Under the pieces are notes generated by a model. That model saw only the letters and a list, made by a program, of their open reading frames with translations, searched no databases and was not told the DNA's origin. Shown here in pieces: positions 1 to 10,740 of a stretch of 64,000 bases of DNA (its first letter is position 1; each line of letters begins with the position of its first letter). Made by a program: the position numbers and the translations under genes. This stretch comes from Oreocharis arfaki. Taxonomy: Eukaryota; Chordata; Aves; Passeriformes; Paramythiidae. The DNA is taken from assembly GCA_013398015.1 (NCBI GenBank), contig VZRR01011459.1, positions 258,536-322,535 on the forward strand, read 5' to 3'.

Positions 1-254
1 GCTTCCACACAGACAATAGGATTGGGTGCCATAAAGGGACGTGTGCCTTGTGAATTAAGACACTTGGTAACTTGTGGAATGATGGCTTAAAATGACTTTA
101 TTTTATGGCCAGTTTCTGCCATCTGAGTGATGTTGCATGTATTGGTTGTATTTATAACTTAATAGCTTTTCTCAATTTTATTATACTTTTTATGAGACCT
201 GTGGCTTTATGGTACTTCATAATTTTTCTCAGATTCATTAAATCCCGCCGAGGG
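1..254. other. AT-rich flank, no gene seen
   Basis: This AT-rich stretch at the window edge holds no recognisable gene, repeat or RNA. The only open frame touching it (152-379, minus) runs into the neighbouring CR1 fragment and matches nothing I recognise. Confidence 0.5.
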
Positions 255-415
255 TGGAGCTGATGGCACTCCCAGTGCCGTGGAGCAGCCTGGAGCCCAG
301 GCTGGATGGAGCTCTGGGTGACCTGGCCTATGGAAGGTGTCCCTGCCCGTGGCAAGGGGTGGGATGAGATGAGTTTCAAGGTCCCTTGGACACCAAACCA
401 GTCTGAGATTCTCTA
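255..415 (+). mobile_element. CR1 LINE 3' fragment
   Basis: The block carries the order of words found at the 3' end of avian CR1 in sense orientation: 'GAGCAGCCTGG', 'GGTGACCTGG', 'GTGTCCCTGCCCGTGGCA', then 'CAAGGTCCCTTGGACACCAAACCA' in altered form and a decayed 'GATTCT' tail. It is 5'-truncated, as most CR1 copies are, and diverged, so it is an old, dead insertion. The matching is from memory of the family consensus, so the boundaries are approximate within about 20 bases. Confidence 0.75.
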
Positions 416-1479
416 AAACCCCCCTGGAAAGTGAGGAACCAGCTCCAGGCTGGGCTCACACCGTGTCAGGGGAACCTGGGACTGAGAGAAAGGATGGAGA
501 GGGGGGTGACAGGTGAATTCCAGCAGCTTGGCCCTTGGCACTGACAAACCCTGTGGGGCTCCCCCTGTTCCTGCACTGACCTTGTGCTGTCCTGTGCCGT
601 GTTTGCTGTAACCTTTCTGCTTCCATGCCAAAGGCGACATTTCCGTGGTTTTGGGGGCGTTCAGGGGTTTTGGTGTCACATCTCCCCCAGGCTGGCCAAT
701 GCCAGCCCCTGCCAGGACAGGATGTCACCTCGCCATGGTCGCAGGGACTGTGCAGGGAGAAACCTCTCTGCAGCTGCTCGGCGTTGGCGCTTCCTTTGCG
801 CCTGGAACTCGCCCAAAATGATGCTGAATTGAACAAAACCTGGGCGTGACGGGGAGCAGGGGTGGTGAGGAGCCTGGGATGGCCACGGTGTCACAGCAGC
901 AGGAGGAAAGGAAGGGCAAAGTTTGGGACACCCATGGGAAGGGGTCGGCGGCTCCTCAGGAGGGTGGCAGCTCTCCTGCCATGGGGCTTCAGCCCCGAAA
1001 CTGGGGGGTCTGAGACAAAACCAGCAGCACCTTGTGGCTCTGGTGGGGGTTTCCCCCCATTTAAAAAAAAAAAAAATCAAAGGGAAGCAACCTCAGGAGC
1101 CCCCAGGCGTGTCTGTTTTTAAGCGAAAACAGCGTTTTGCTCGGTACTGAAATAGAGGGCAAGGCACAGAAAAGCTGCGGGCCCCGGAGGGCAAACGCCG
1201 CCAATTCCCGAATTCCCGGCGCCCCGAGCCGGGGCTGTCATTGTGCCTGGAATGGCCCTTGAGGAGGAGATGCTGCTCTTCAGAGGCAAACCGGGCGCTG
1301 TAAGGCGTTCCCGGGGGAGCGGGAGACGCCGGGGTTATTCCTTCTGTAGAGTTGGGGACGATTTAATTCCGAATCCCACTTTCGGGAACACGGGAAGAGA
1401 TGGAGTTGAGTTCTTGCAGCAGGTCCGTGTCCCCGCGGGGGCTGGTTTGGGAGGGGGGCTCTGGACGCCCTCACCTCGC
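416..1479. other. Gene-poor GC-rich sequence
   Basis: No gene is supported. Open frames occur on both strands (for example 676-1080 minus and 1243-1512 plus) but they overlap each other, have no family resemblance and show no coherent exon structure. A 13-base A run lies at about 1063-1075. From about 1150 to 1330 the sequence becomes CpG-richer, with repeated 'CCCGAATTCCCGG'-like words, but this is too short to call an island with confidence. Confidence 0.5.
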
Positions 1480-1734
1480 CTGCCTCTCCCTATTTATGAT
1501 CCCCAGAGATAAGGAGCTTCCCACAGCTCGCAGCAGCTTCATTACAGGGCTCTTGGTCTGCGGGCCCGCAATGCATTTATAATTTTTATTGTTATATCTT
1601 TTAATTTTATTTTGCTTTCCTTGCTGTCTGCGAGGAGGGAAGATAGGAGTCCATATTTATTACAGAGCAAACGATCTACCTCTGCGAATGTATGTATCAG
1701 TTAATTTAATCTCACCAGTTTTATTTAAACTGTT
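1480..1734. promoter_or_regulatory. Candidate conserved noncoding element
   Basis: An abrupt change to AT-rich, TATTTATGATC / TTATAATTTTTATTG / AGTTAATTTAATCTC-type words after GC-rich sequence, without transposon or tandem-repeat signatures. This texture is common in vertebrate developmental enhancers. Conservation cannot be seen here, so the call is inference only. Confidence 0.3.
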
Positions 1735-1823
1735 TTTCCTTCCTTTCTTTACTTCCCTCCTCCCTTCTCCCCCCGCCTCTTTTCCTCCTCCTCCTCCTCC
1801 TCTGGGCGCAAGGTGATCAGTTT

Positions 1824-1866
<43 letters not shown>

Positions 1867-1892
1867 AGGGGGGGGAAAAAAAAAAAAAAAAA
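1735..1892. repeat. Polypyrimidine tract, (CCT)n and poly-A
   Basis: Positions 1735-1804 are almost pure pyrimidine on the plus strand, ending in about six CCT units (1786-1803). After a 23-base break come an A run of 37 bases (1828-1864), a short GAAGGGGGGGG stretch and a second A run of about 16 bases. The juxtaposition of an all-pyrimidine and an all-purine block on one strand is unusual. Homopolymer lengths may be wrong in the assembly. Confidence 0.85.
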
Positions 1893-2520
1893 GCTGGAAA
1901 GTAAAACTATCCCGTGCCTTTTATAATGTGGATTGAAAAGGCTTTTTCTGGTTGCTACGGCGTCGCTGTGCCTTTCAGTGCTTACGCCTGTGTGCCTCCC
2001 GTGGCCCCCGTCTGATTGACATTTACAAATTACCAAGCTGAGAGTGTTCAATCTTTGACCCGTGTGTTTCTATTCAGCAATGAGTGAGATTTGCAAGCAT
2101 TTTGTCATATAATTACTGCAAATCCCTTGAAAATTTCCACAACAACGCCTAGATGAATGGTAATTTGTGCAGACAGCCGCTGGTGCCTTTACAATACACT
2201 CAGATGCAAAACAGTCTAATTTTTTTTTTTTTCCCTCCACCCAAGATTTCTGGGGAGGGGGGAAGAAGAAAAAAAAATGTTCTGCGGGTGAGCGTGTTGT
2301 AAAATATTTGGATTGTTAGATTTATTTGCTTACACAACCTATATTTGTGCTGATTTTATTGTATTGACTGTATGCATTTTTTTCCTCCCATTCTACAGTT
2401 TTATTGTGCCTTGGTCATATGCATACATCACCCTCATTGTTCTCCAGGAAATTTATTCCACCTTTCAGCCTGCTCTTGATAGGACTTATTGCATTACTAG
2501 TTAAGTGCTGAGATTTGCTA
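1893..2520. promoter_or_regulatory. Candidate conserved noncoding element
   Basis: About 600 bases of unique, AT-leaning sequence without repeats, rich in homeodomain and POU/SOX-like words (for example TTTACAAATTACC, CATATAATTACTGCAAATC, GGTAATTTG). A T run lies at 2221-2232. Frame 2313-2504 is open but low-complexity and hydrophobic by composition and is not accepted as coding. Confidence 0.35.
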
Positions 2521-2760
2521 CTACAAAGATTTGAAACAGCCCCTTGTAATGTTTATTTGCCAGACAAGGCTGAGATCATATGTTCTCATCACACCTGGAG
2601 TGCATCTGCATTTCGGGGTTGGGTGGGTTTGGGGTTTGGTTCTGAGGGGCGGATTGGGTACCTTCCCAAACTGGGTGGCCAAGGGGGAGAGCATCAAAGA
2701 GCCAGAAGGAAGTGGGCGTCCAACACCTGTTGGAATAATCGTATTCATCCATGGGGTACC
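2521..2760. other. Spacer before CR1 pair
   Basis: Unique sequence between the AT-rich block and the CR1 fragments. No gene, RNA or repeat is recognised. Confidence 0.4.
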
Positions 2761-2861
2761 CACAGAATCACAGAATCATTAAGGTTGGGGAAGATCTTCG
2801 AGACCATCAAGTCCAAGCATCAACCCAGCACCACCCCCATGCTCACCACTGCACCTATATG
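2761..2861 (-). mobile_element. CR1 LINE 3' fragment (first of two)
   Basis: Reads as antisense CR1: it starts with 'CACAGAATCACAGAATCATT' (the complement of the ATTCTGTG tail) and continues with words equivalent to 'AAGGTTGG..AAGATCTTCGAGACCATCAAGTCCA'. It stops after about 100 bases, where a second copy of the same end begins. It is a short 5'-truncated copy. Confidence 0.8.
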
Positions 2862-3035
2862 GAAAATCCCAGAATCATTTGGGTTGGAAAAGATGTTTAA
2901 AACCATCAAACCCAACCAGTCCCCCGGCACTAAACCACGTCCCAGGTGCCTCATCTACACTTCTAAAGCGCCCCGGGGATGGGGACTGCACCACTGCCCT
3001 GGGCAGCCCCCACTGCTTCAGCAGCTCCTCATGTG
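2862..3035 (-). mobile_element. CR1 LINE 3' fragment (second of two)
   Basis: A second antisense CR1 end starts at 'CCCAGAATCATTTGGGTTGG' and runs further into the element than its neighbour, through equivalents of 'CACGTCCCAGGTGCC', 'ATCTACACTTCT' and 'GGGGATGGGGACT' to 'CTGGGCAGCC'. It is diverged. Its position suggests that the shorter copy landed at or near the 3' tail of this older one. Confidence 0.8.
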
Positions 3036-4169
3036 GCTTGCAATGCATGGAATGAAGGGTGGAGATCCTGGCTCTGGGAATTCTGGCTTTGTGAGCTGTG
3101 ATTTAAAATGAGCTATTTCGGCAAATAATGTTTTGGTGGAGTTTAGTGAGTATTTGCCTTCAGGAAACACTTCCAGCTCACCTTTCCAGAATTTCCCCAC
3201 ACTGGTGCATGTATATATTTCTATTTATATTTCCATTTATATGTGTGTGCTGTGGCAGCAGGGGCCTGCACTGGCTTTGGCTTTTACAGTGACCTGCGCT
3301 CGCTGCCTGGCGGGAGAGTTGTGATGTAGATTTTGTTGCCGTTTGTTGAAACAGCCCTGTGAGAATTTAACAACTAAACTGAGTCTTGGTGTTGCTTTTG
3401 TTTTCTGTCTCCTGATTCTGGCTGGCTTCCTGGCTCAGGTGCAAGGGCAGAAACTCTGCTTTTTTGTGGTTTATTTAAGGTGAGGGTCACTGTGCCTGAC
3501 GCTGGTGCTGACACAGGGAGAGCCCAAAACTGGACGTGTCTGCTGGGGTGAGCAGAGATGCGGGAGGCTGATGGGGATGAGCCTGGCCGGGGGCTCTGGT
3601 GGGCCTGGGGAACAGCTGCTGGAGAATTCTGGAGCGTGATCCATGTGAGGGAGCAGCCCCAAAGCACGGGGTGAGCTGGTTTGGGTGCTGCAGTTGTGGT
3701 GGCAGCGTGAGGCAGCTCATCTGCTGGAGAGTTTTGTTCCCTGCCATGCAGAGCACCTTCCACGGCCCACGGGTGATTATTTATCATTGCCGTGGTGCTC
3801 CTACCGAGTCAGCCCTGACTGCACTGCAGCATTTTCCCTCGGCTGAGGAGTTTCCTCTCCGCGAGCGCCGCTCCCGAACCCCCGCGAGCAGCAGCAAACC
3901 CCGGCCTTGGCATCGGGGAGCTGCTGGGTTTGGAGGGATTTCCTCCGGCCGCTTCCAAACCGAGCTCAGCCTTGGCTGGTGGAAGCAGGAGAAGGAGTGG
4001 GATGGGAGGAGGAGATCTGGGATGAAGCCTGGGAAGTGCTGGCCGTGCGGAGCTGTCTGGGGCCGTGGTGACGGATCGAGGCAGAGCTCAGCCGGCGCGG
4101 GCTCTGAGCAAACCTCGGCTGTCATTAGGCTGGAAATGCAATCTCTGCGAGGGAAGAGGCCATGGTAGA
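3036..4169. other. Unique sequence, no gene seen
   Basis: No supported gene. The 189-aa plus frame at 3599-4168 has no recognisable family and is mirrored by long frames on the minus strand, typical of GC-rich DNA. A short imperfect 12-base AT-rich tandem (unit TATATTTCTATT-like) lies at about 3212-3245. A modest rise in CpG is seen at about 3830-3960. Confidence 0.5.
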
Positions 4170-4720
4170 CTTAGCAAGATCTGCTCCCGTTATGGGAATT
4201 TAATGCACCTGGTAGAATCTAACTGCAGGTCATCAGGTTTTATTGGCGTAGTGCAGACATGCAGGGTGATGAACTGATCTGGCAAAACATTAACAAAGAT
4301 AAAAAATAATCCCGGATCAGGTTTTGTCGTGGGCATCATTGAAATCAGAGCAAATGCAGCTCTTCAGGTGCTTGTCTGCTCATCCCAGGTAATTTCTGCC
4401 GCTGTGCTGCTGCTGCTGCTGGTGTAGATGGTCTCTTATACAGAGTTTGCAGATAAATTTTTGTCTGACACACATCTAGAACTTATATAGTCACCTACTA
4501 ATTTAAACCAATTTGCCCTAGGTGATGGGTGAATACACTTGAAAATTAAATGGGTCTGATTTAAGCATCCCTTCTCCGAAGCCAAAGATTATATAATTAA
4601 ATTAAAAGAAAATGTGTTTTATAATAAACTGTATTTCCTCTTGGCAAAATCCAATTTTGAAACAAGATTGTAATATCATATCTAAAAATGTTTTCCCATG
4701 GGTATTACCAGTCTATTTCA
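4170..4720. promoter_or_regulatory. Candidate conserved noncoding element
   Basis: Long unique AT-rich block with dense regulatory-style words: AACAAAGATAAAAAATAATCC, CCAAAGATTATATAATTAAATTAAAAG, CTACTAATTTAAACCAATTTGCCC. A short TGC repeat sits at 4405-4420. No transposon hallmark or coding frame is present. The clustering of SOX/TCF-like (ACAAAG, CAAAGAT) and homeodomain-like (TAATTA, TTAATG) words is consistent with an enhancer. Confidence 0.4.
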
Positions 4721-5989
4721 TTTAATTGTTTTCACCCATCATATTATGAGCTCTCAAAGTAGTGAAATGAGTGTGGTTTTTACGAAGAACAAGGGAGGAA
4801 ATGGCAGTGAGAGGGAAGGTTGGCTCCTTTCCCAGGAGGAGCTTCTGAGAAACCAGGGGTGGGCACCTCATTGCCCGCCCCAGGCTCTCAATTGCTGACC
4901 CTGGGCGGTGGAAGGCGATGCCATGGGCAGCACAGGCAGTGACGGGCCCTTGGCATCTCGGGTTCTCCTTCTCTGGTGAGGGTCTGGCACAGGATGAGCT
5001 GCACTGTGAAGGTTTTGCACTTAGGCAGAAAATATTTAACACTTTGAGCAGCTGGGAGCTCCTTCCCCAGCCTGGCTGTTCATGTCAGTGCAGAGGGGTT
5101 GGGTGATGCCAGAGGTTTTCCAGGGTGTTCCCCAGCACGTGGATGAGCAGGATCAGACCCTCAGGGTGAGAGGGACCTGCTGTAGGACTGGGGTGGGATC
5201 CCTGTGGGTACCACAGCCACCCTGCTGTCCCACCAAGCGCTCAAACCTGGGGTCAGGGGAAACTCCACATAAATATAGGACACATTTCCAGCGAAATTTG
5301 AGCCGATTCACCCTTAATTAATTCACCATTTTCTTCTACGTCCATTCATCTGTTCGTGTATTGTCCCTGTGTCCCTGGAGCACTGCAAAGGGAGATGGGT
5401 GTCACTTCCAGGCTCCCACTCCTGATGGTCGTGGCTGACTGGAAGCTTCTGATTCTGCATTGATTTGGCAAACTTTTTTGGCAAAATTCTTCAGCAAAGC
5501 ACTAAGAAAAGCTGGAGGTGCCCATCCTCTGCTCCTGGTGAATCCCGGCGGCTCCGCTCCGCCCCGGGGCCGGAGGTGCCAGGAGATGGGGGCAGAGAGT
5601 GGCAGCTCGGTGTCTCCACTCCTGCCAGACCCATTTATTTCCTAGATGGGATTGGGCCTGCTGGTTTATTATGACCAGCAACTCCTTAATCAGGGGCAGA
5701 GGAGTGGGCAGCAGCCCTGGCGATGAGAAGCACAAGTGTCCGTGCACCAGAGCTCGGCACAAACCCTGCTGGGCCCTCTCTCGTCTCACATATCTCCTTT
5801 TTTATTTGGTTTAGAAAGCCCTGATTCTGTTTTTATATATGTATTTTTTCTCCCAGGGGTGCCTGACCACTCTGAGCATCCCCAGCAGTGCAGGCAGGCC
5901 CGCGGGTACCGCCGTCCTTTCCCTCTGCATCTTTCCCCCTCCAAACAAATGGACTTTTCTGCTGTATAAACTTCCCAGGACTCGCTGGT
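4721..5989. other. Unique sequence, no gene seen
   Basis: Mixed-composition sequence with only short, unrelated open frames on both strands. No tRNA, repeat or transposon is recognised. Confidence 0.5.
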
Positions 5990-6390
5990 TTTCGATGCCA
6001 GCGGGGTTACAGCGCTCCCCCTAAGCTCGGGGACGGATCGAGTCCGTGCCAGCCTCTCGGCGATATCCCGGGTGCCCCCCAGAATCCAAGGCACGCTCGG
6101 GATGAGGGAGAGAACAGCGCGGGGCTGCCTCGTTAAATCCTTGCGAGCCTTTTCCAGGGACAAACCCGGCGACTTTGCGGGAAAGCGCTGATGGAAGGAG
6201 CAGGGAGCGGAGTTGAAAGGCGAATTCTGTGAGCTTTGGAGCGCCGGCTGGGTGCCGAGCGCCCGAGGCGGAGCTGCGGAGCGCGGCTGCCCCGGAGCAG
6301 CGCCCGGCCCGGGGGCACCGGAGGCGAGGGCAAGGACGAGGAGATTCAGATGGGAAGCGTCTTCCACGGGCGTTCGACTGCCGTCAGCCA
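5990..6390. promoter_or_regulatory. CpG island candidate
   Basis: By direct count, 6001-6390 contains about 42 CpG dinucleotides in 390 bases, far above the surrounding density and close to what base composition alone would give. Such density usually means DNA kept unmethylated in the germ line, typically at a promoter. No TATA box or convincing first exon is visible. The frames here (5786-6391 minus, 6213-6476 plus) have no recognisable product. It could be a promoter of a noncoding RNA or an intergenic island. Confidence 0.55.
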
Positions 6391-6640
6391 TTTTAGGTTC
6401 TGAATCCTATTTCCCTGGTTGCTTCCGCGAGAAGCTTTTGGGGGAGTCCCCAGCTAAAACTCAAATTTGCATTTAAATGGAGATTTTTTTTTTCTTTTTT
6501 TTTTTTTTAATGAGCAGGATGCATGGGAGACTAAGACTATTAGGTTTCCTTGTGGGAGAGTGCGGAATTCTCTCACCTTTTTTCATCCCACCCCCTCCCC
6601 GGCCCCTTTAATGCACACTTTAAATTAGACATTCGAAAAG
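6391..6640. other. Spacer with octamer motif and T tracts
   Basis: Contains a perfect POU octamer ATTTGCAT at 6465-6472, directly followed by TTAAAT, then T runs at about 6486-6510. No gene is seen. Confidence 0.45.
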
Positions 6641-6695
6641 AAAAAAAAAAAAAAAAAAAAAAAANNNNNNNNNNNNNNNNNNNNNNNNNNNNNNN
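6641..6695. other. Poly-A run and assembly gap
   Basis: An A run of 24 bases (6641-6664) leads into 31 Ns (6665-6695). The gap very likely reflects a homopolymer the sequencing could not cross. Any frame drawn across it is meaningless. Confidence 0.95.
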
Positions 6696-7036
6696 TGCGT
6701 CTTTAAGGGGAATATAATCATAAACAAATAAGTCTGGTTGCCCTTGCAGCAGAACTAATCTTCCCTCAGCTGAGCTGTGATATAGATCAGTAACAAGAGC
6801 CACGCGCAGGGGGTTCCTTTGAAATGCATAATACCTCCTCGTATAAATTGGAGTTGGTGTGATGGAGCTGTGAGATGACATATTGTGGCATGACCCCTCT
6901 CTACTGATTGTGGGTGAACCCTGCAAAGGTAAATCTAACACGGCGCACACATCAGACAATTTCATTTTCATCACCCAGGGACAAAAACATGGCAACAGAA
7001 TCTTTTCAAATGATAATCTGCATGCTAGGCGGAATA
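6696..7036. promoter_or_regulatory. Candidate conserved noncoding element
   Basis: Unique AT-leaning block directly after the gap, with words such as ATATAATCATAAACAAATAAG, GTGATATAGATCAGTAACAAG, GAAATGCATAATACC and GACAATTTCATTTTCATCACC. No repeat family and no supported frame. Enhancer-like by texture only. Confidence 0.4.
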
Positions 7037-7446
7037 TTTTCCCTTCCTCCTTTCCTTTTTTTCCCCTTCTTTTTCTTTTTTTTTTCTTTCTTTTTTTTTT
7101 TTTTTTTGCATGTTCAATTCATGATGTAGGTGAAAGGAATTATAAATTGCTTCCAAAGTTCATTCATTCCCTTCTTCTCATTCTTCCCTTTCTTTTCCTC
7201 CTTCTCCTTTGGCTTTTGTTCTCTCTCCCTTTTCCTCCCTTTTTTCTGCCTTTGTCTCCTTCTCTTTCACTCTTTTTTCCTCTTCTTTATCTCCCTTATT
7301 TTTATTTTCATCTTCTGTTTCCCCTCTTTCCTTTTTTTCTCCTTTTTCCCCCCATCTTTAATATTTTATTTTCCTTTTTTTCCTCTCCTCTCTCTCCTTT
7401 TCTCTTTTCCCCACCTCTTCTTTCTCTTTTTTCTTCCTCCATCTAA
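7037..7446. repeat. Long polypyrimidine region
   Basis: The plus strand is almost entirely C and T from 7037-7107 and again from about 7166-7444, broken by a short mixed island around 7108-7165. Because there are no purines there are few stops, which explains the long, leucine-, phenylalanine-, serine- and proline-rich frames (6883-7446, 7130-7480); these are composition artefacts. Such tracts can form triplex (H-) DNA and often expand or contract. Confidence 0.9.
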
Positions 7447-7458
7447 AAGTTTGGCACT

Positions 7459-7474
7459 CTGTGTGTGTGTGTGT
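7459..7474. repeat. Short GT microsatellite
   Basis: Eight GT units follow the polypyrimidine region. Confidence 0.85.
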
Positions 7475-8627
7475 AACTGATTCATTCTTCTCATCCCCTC
7501 AGGGACATCCAGTAATAATGATTTATAGGAGTGCAAAAAATCTCTGCTCTTGCTGTTACCAACTAATATCCCTCCTACCCTCCAAAAAAGGGAGTTTTCT
7601 GTACAAAACCTTCTCCCTTGCTTCTCTCCCCTCTCCCCCTTTGCCTTCCTGCACTTTTCCAGTCAACTGTTAGGGGAATTCAGCAGTTTTGCCTCGTGCC
7701 AACCAGGAATATTTAGTCCTACAACACCATTTCTCACCCAGAACTCGTGACATGACCCAAATGATGCCACGGCTGCTCCTTGTTCTCGTGTCCAGCGGGT
7801 TTGTGTAGGGTTTGATTCTTTGAGATCGAGAAAACGCAAAGGTTCCCCTTTACTGTGGCGTCTCTAACTCACCACAAACCCTTTCCCCTCCCAAATCCAG
7901 CTGGGTTTGCCAGCCGTAGGAGCTGCCTGGTGGGATGGGGATTGCTGGTGCCTATCCCAGGAGCAGAGCAGAGGGTTTGGGCAGGCCTGGAGGGTTTGTG
8001 GTGGCAGCGGTTCCAGGGCTGAGCTGCCAGGGCTGGGGCAGCTCCAGAGCGTTGCCTGCAGCGGGCACAGCCCGGGGGGATCCTGAGGGCAGAAATTGCT
8101 TTCAGTATCAGACACGCTGAGGGGCGTTCCAGGACTCTGCCCTGAGGGCACAGGAGAGCTGGGAAGCAGGGCTTGGGAGTCACCTGCAAAGCCCTGGTAA
8201 GGGATGCCAGTCCTGGCACCGAATCCTCCTGTCTGGCCATTTTTACTGCTAGAATTCGTACTAATTAACTGCTCTGCTGATCACCACGCTGGCAGTGCCT
8301 CGGGCTGGCTGTTGGTGGAAGTGGCTCCGGGCCCTCCTCTCCTCCAGGTGGGAACCAAGAGGTGTTGGGGGACAGTTCTGTGGGGATCACTGACACCTCT
8401 CCTCTTCCCTTTGTGGGATTATTGCTGGCACATGTGGAGCAGCTGTGGGGGTGGCACAGGGTGGGCACTGCAGAGCAGGGCGTGTCCCTGGGTGTCCCTC
8501 TGCCTTCCCCCACTGTCCATCCCTTGGCTGCAGGACAGCTTTAGAGGGAGCGGGGCATGGCTTTGGGAAATCACCATTACCTGTCTGTGCCTCAGTTTCC
8601 ACACCACTATAACAGATAAGAAGCAGG
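7475..8627. other. Unique sequence, no gene seen
   Basis: Pyrimidine-leaning then GC-richer unique sequence. The 261-aa plus frame that starts at 8204 has no family resemblance and runs through the tandem repeat downstream, so it is not accepted as a gene. Confidence 0.5.
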
Positions 8628-8780
8628 GCAGGGAACTCAGTGACCTCACAAGTTTCAGATTTTCAGTTCGATTTACAAAGCAGTGCAGAGAGCTCAGTGA
8701 CCTCACGAGTTTCAGATTTTCAGATTTTCAGTTCGATTTACAAAGCAGTGCAGAGAGCTCAGTGACCTCACAAGTCTCAC
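8628..8780. repeat. Triplicated 57/65-bp tandem repeat
   Basis: Three successive copies of a unit beginning GCAG(G/A)GA(A/G)CTCAGTGACC start at 8628, 8685 and 8750; the third is partial. The spacing is 57 then 65 bases; the extra 8 bases in the second copy are an internal duplication of CAGATTTT. Copies are nearly identical, so the duplication is fairly recent. Confidence 0.95.
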
Positions 8781-10740
8781 CCCCTCAAGGAGGACTTCTG
8801 CAGGCGCAAGGAGACACCGATGCCATCTGGAAAGGAAAAACGCGCAGAGCAACGAGGCTTCTGATGAACGCGCTGACAATTAAACAGTCCTGCCCCAGCC
8901 GGGAGTGGGGTGAAGTGGGAAGGCTCAAACCTGCTCCCAGATTAGGGCCATCAGGGGCCCCAATCCCGTCAGCAGCACGGTGTCCCTGATGCCGAGTGAC
9001 ACGGCCATTGCCGGCCCGAGCGAGCGACAGCGAGATGAGTTTGTCGGTTCCACGTAGCGTGATTGCCATCTCCTCCCCGCGCAGCACGGCAGCCAAATCG
9101 AAGGAGAAAAGGTCGGAAAGCCCCGGTCATCCTCTCCCTTTCTCCCAGATCACTTGTTCCTCTGGATGGAAACGAGAGGTGACAGGTTCCCGTGCCGCTT
9201 GGGACGCAGGCGGCCCGGAGAGAGACAAAAAGGAGAGCTGGTGGGAGCAGGGGTGGATGGCAGCGAGTGCAGCCTGTTAATAACACGCTGCAGAGCCACC
9301 GGGGCCTGGGTATTGTTCCTGGCATCTGCTAACACCAAAGTGACAGTGACAAGTTCTTTGATTAGAAAGAGGTCCCCACCAGCGCCTCACCCCCGGCCCT
9401 GCAGAAAGGTTTGTGGGAAGCACCACCCTCTGCTTAAAATCCTCAATGCAGAGGGAGGTCAGCTGGGGAATGGAATTTTTTTTTTTTTCTTGTCTTCTCT
9501 TTCCGTTTTGGTGCAGAGATGTGTCAGCTCAGGTCCAGGAGAACCTCAGCCTGAAAGCACTTTTTGTCTACTTTTTGTTTTCTCCTTCTTTTCCCCATTC
9601 TTCGCGTATTTTTTTTTTTTTTTAGAGGAGGAACACGTATTTTTTTATTGATAGCACCCATCCAATTGCTGGCCTCCCTGCAGTTATCCCTTGTGTGGAG
9701 AGCACCTTGCCACAGTGCTTTCCACGAGAAGTGTGATCACTGTGGGCTGTTCTGCACTGCTGATTGTTTTTCTGTTTTTATGCAAATATGAAAATGCCCA
9801 TTTGATCCTTCTGAAAAATGCTGTTTTTACAGCCAAGTGCTTTCATTTGGGTTTCAGGGAGGGAGTGCTGCTCCGAGAAGGCCGGAGGACATCACAATCA
9901 GCAGGAACCAAATCCTACTGCGATGCTGATGCAGCCCAAAGCAGGATGTTACTCCTTTGAGGGAGAGCAAGGCAGGGCTCTTCAGCCAGGGAAAGGCAGC
10001 CTGAAGGGGAAAAGGGGACATCCAATGTTTGCCACAGACCTGCAGGACCTTGTGGCAAAAAGGGGTGGGGAAGGAGATGATGGCGAGTAGGGAAGGTGAG
10101 AAGTGGCTGTAGGATTGCCTCTGTTGAGGCAGGCGAGATAACCCAGCTCTGCAATGCCTCACCCAGCTGCAAAGCTGCCCAGAAAATCCATCTTTTCATA
10201 ATATTTTCACTTACAGCTCTTCCCCAAGTCCCCCTGGGATGTCTTTAATGGGGTGAATGGGTTGGTTTTTTTTTTTTTTCTTTTTCTTTCTTGTTTGTAG
10301 AAGAAAAACTTTTTCACGGGAAACACGGGGAAGCAACCCTCCCTTTTTTCTGCTGGGAAAATGAGCGCCAGTTTTGCTCACCTCTATCTCTGCGTAAATG
10401 GGGTTGTTAGAAAGAGAGACTGTGCCTGAGGTATGCAGAGCCTCACCTGTCTGGCAGACAAAACCCATCACGCCTGACAGCACGGATTCAATGATTTCGC
10501 CGCGTTTCCAGCCGGGGAGGAAAGCACGGAAATGAGAGAAAGAGAAATGCGCACGGTCCGGGTGGAGGCTGCTTTCCCAGCACCGTGATTTTTCCTGGGA
10601 ACCGGAGGCAGCAGACGCTCAGTCTCCGTGGCAGGGCTGCTCCACAGGCAGGAACTTTTCCAGGCGCTCGCCCTCCTCTCCCTGGGTGCTGCTGTTTCTG
10701 TGCTGAGCTGTTACAGATTTCAAGATAAGGTGCTTTTGTT
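8781..10740. other. Unique sequence, no gene seen
   Basis: No supported gene. The region contains T runs (about 9476-9488, 9610-9623 and 10267-10280), a purine-rich stretch near 9860-10090 and a perfect octamer ATGCAAAT at 9780-9787. CpG is somewhat raised around 8990-9110. Open frames overlap on both strands and match nothing known to me. Confidence 0.5.

Noticed and set aside
1828..1892. Poly-A as the tail of a processed pseudogene
   Set aside because: No coding remnant lies upstream; a pyrimidine tract and CCT repeat are there instead.
6573..6995. Minus-strand frame spanning an N gap
   Set aside because: It contains unknown residues from the gap and a poly-F stretch from poly-A.
6883..7480. 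Long hydrophobic frames resembling membrane proteins
   Set aside because: They translate a polypyrimidine tract into L, F, S and P only; composition artefact.
8204..8989. Plus-strand frame of 261 aa
   Set aside because: It reads straight through the 57/65-bp tandem repeat, shifting frame between copies, and has no family resemblance.
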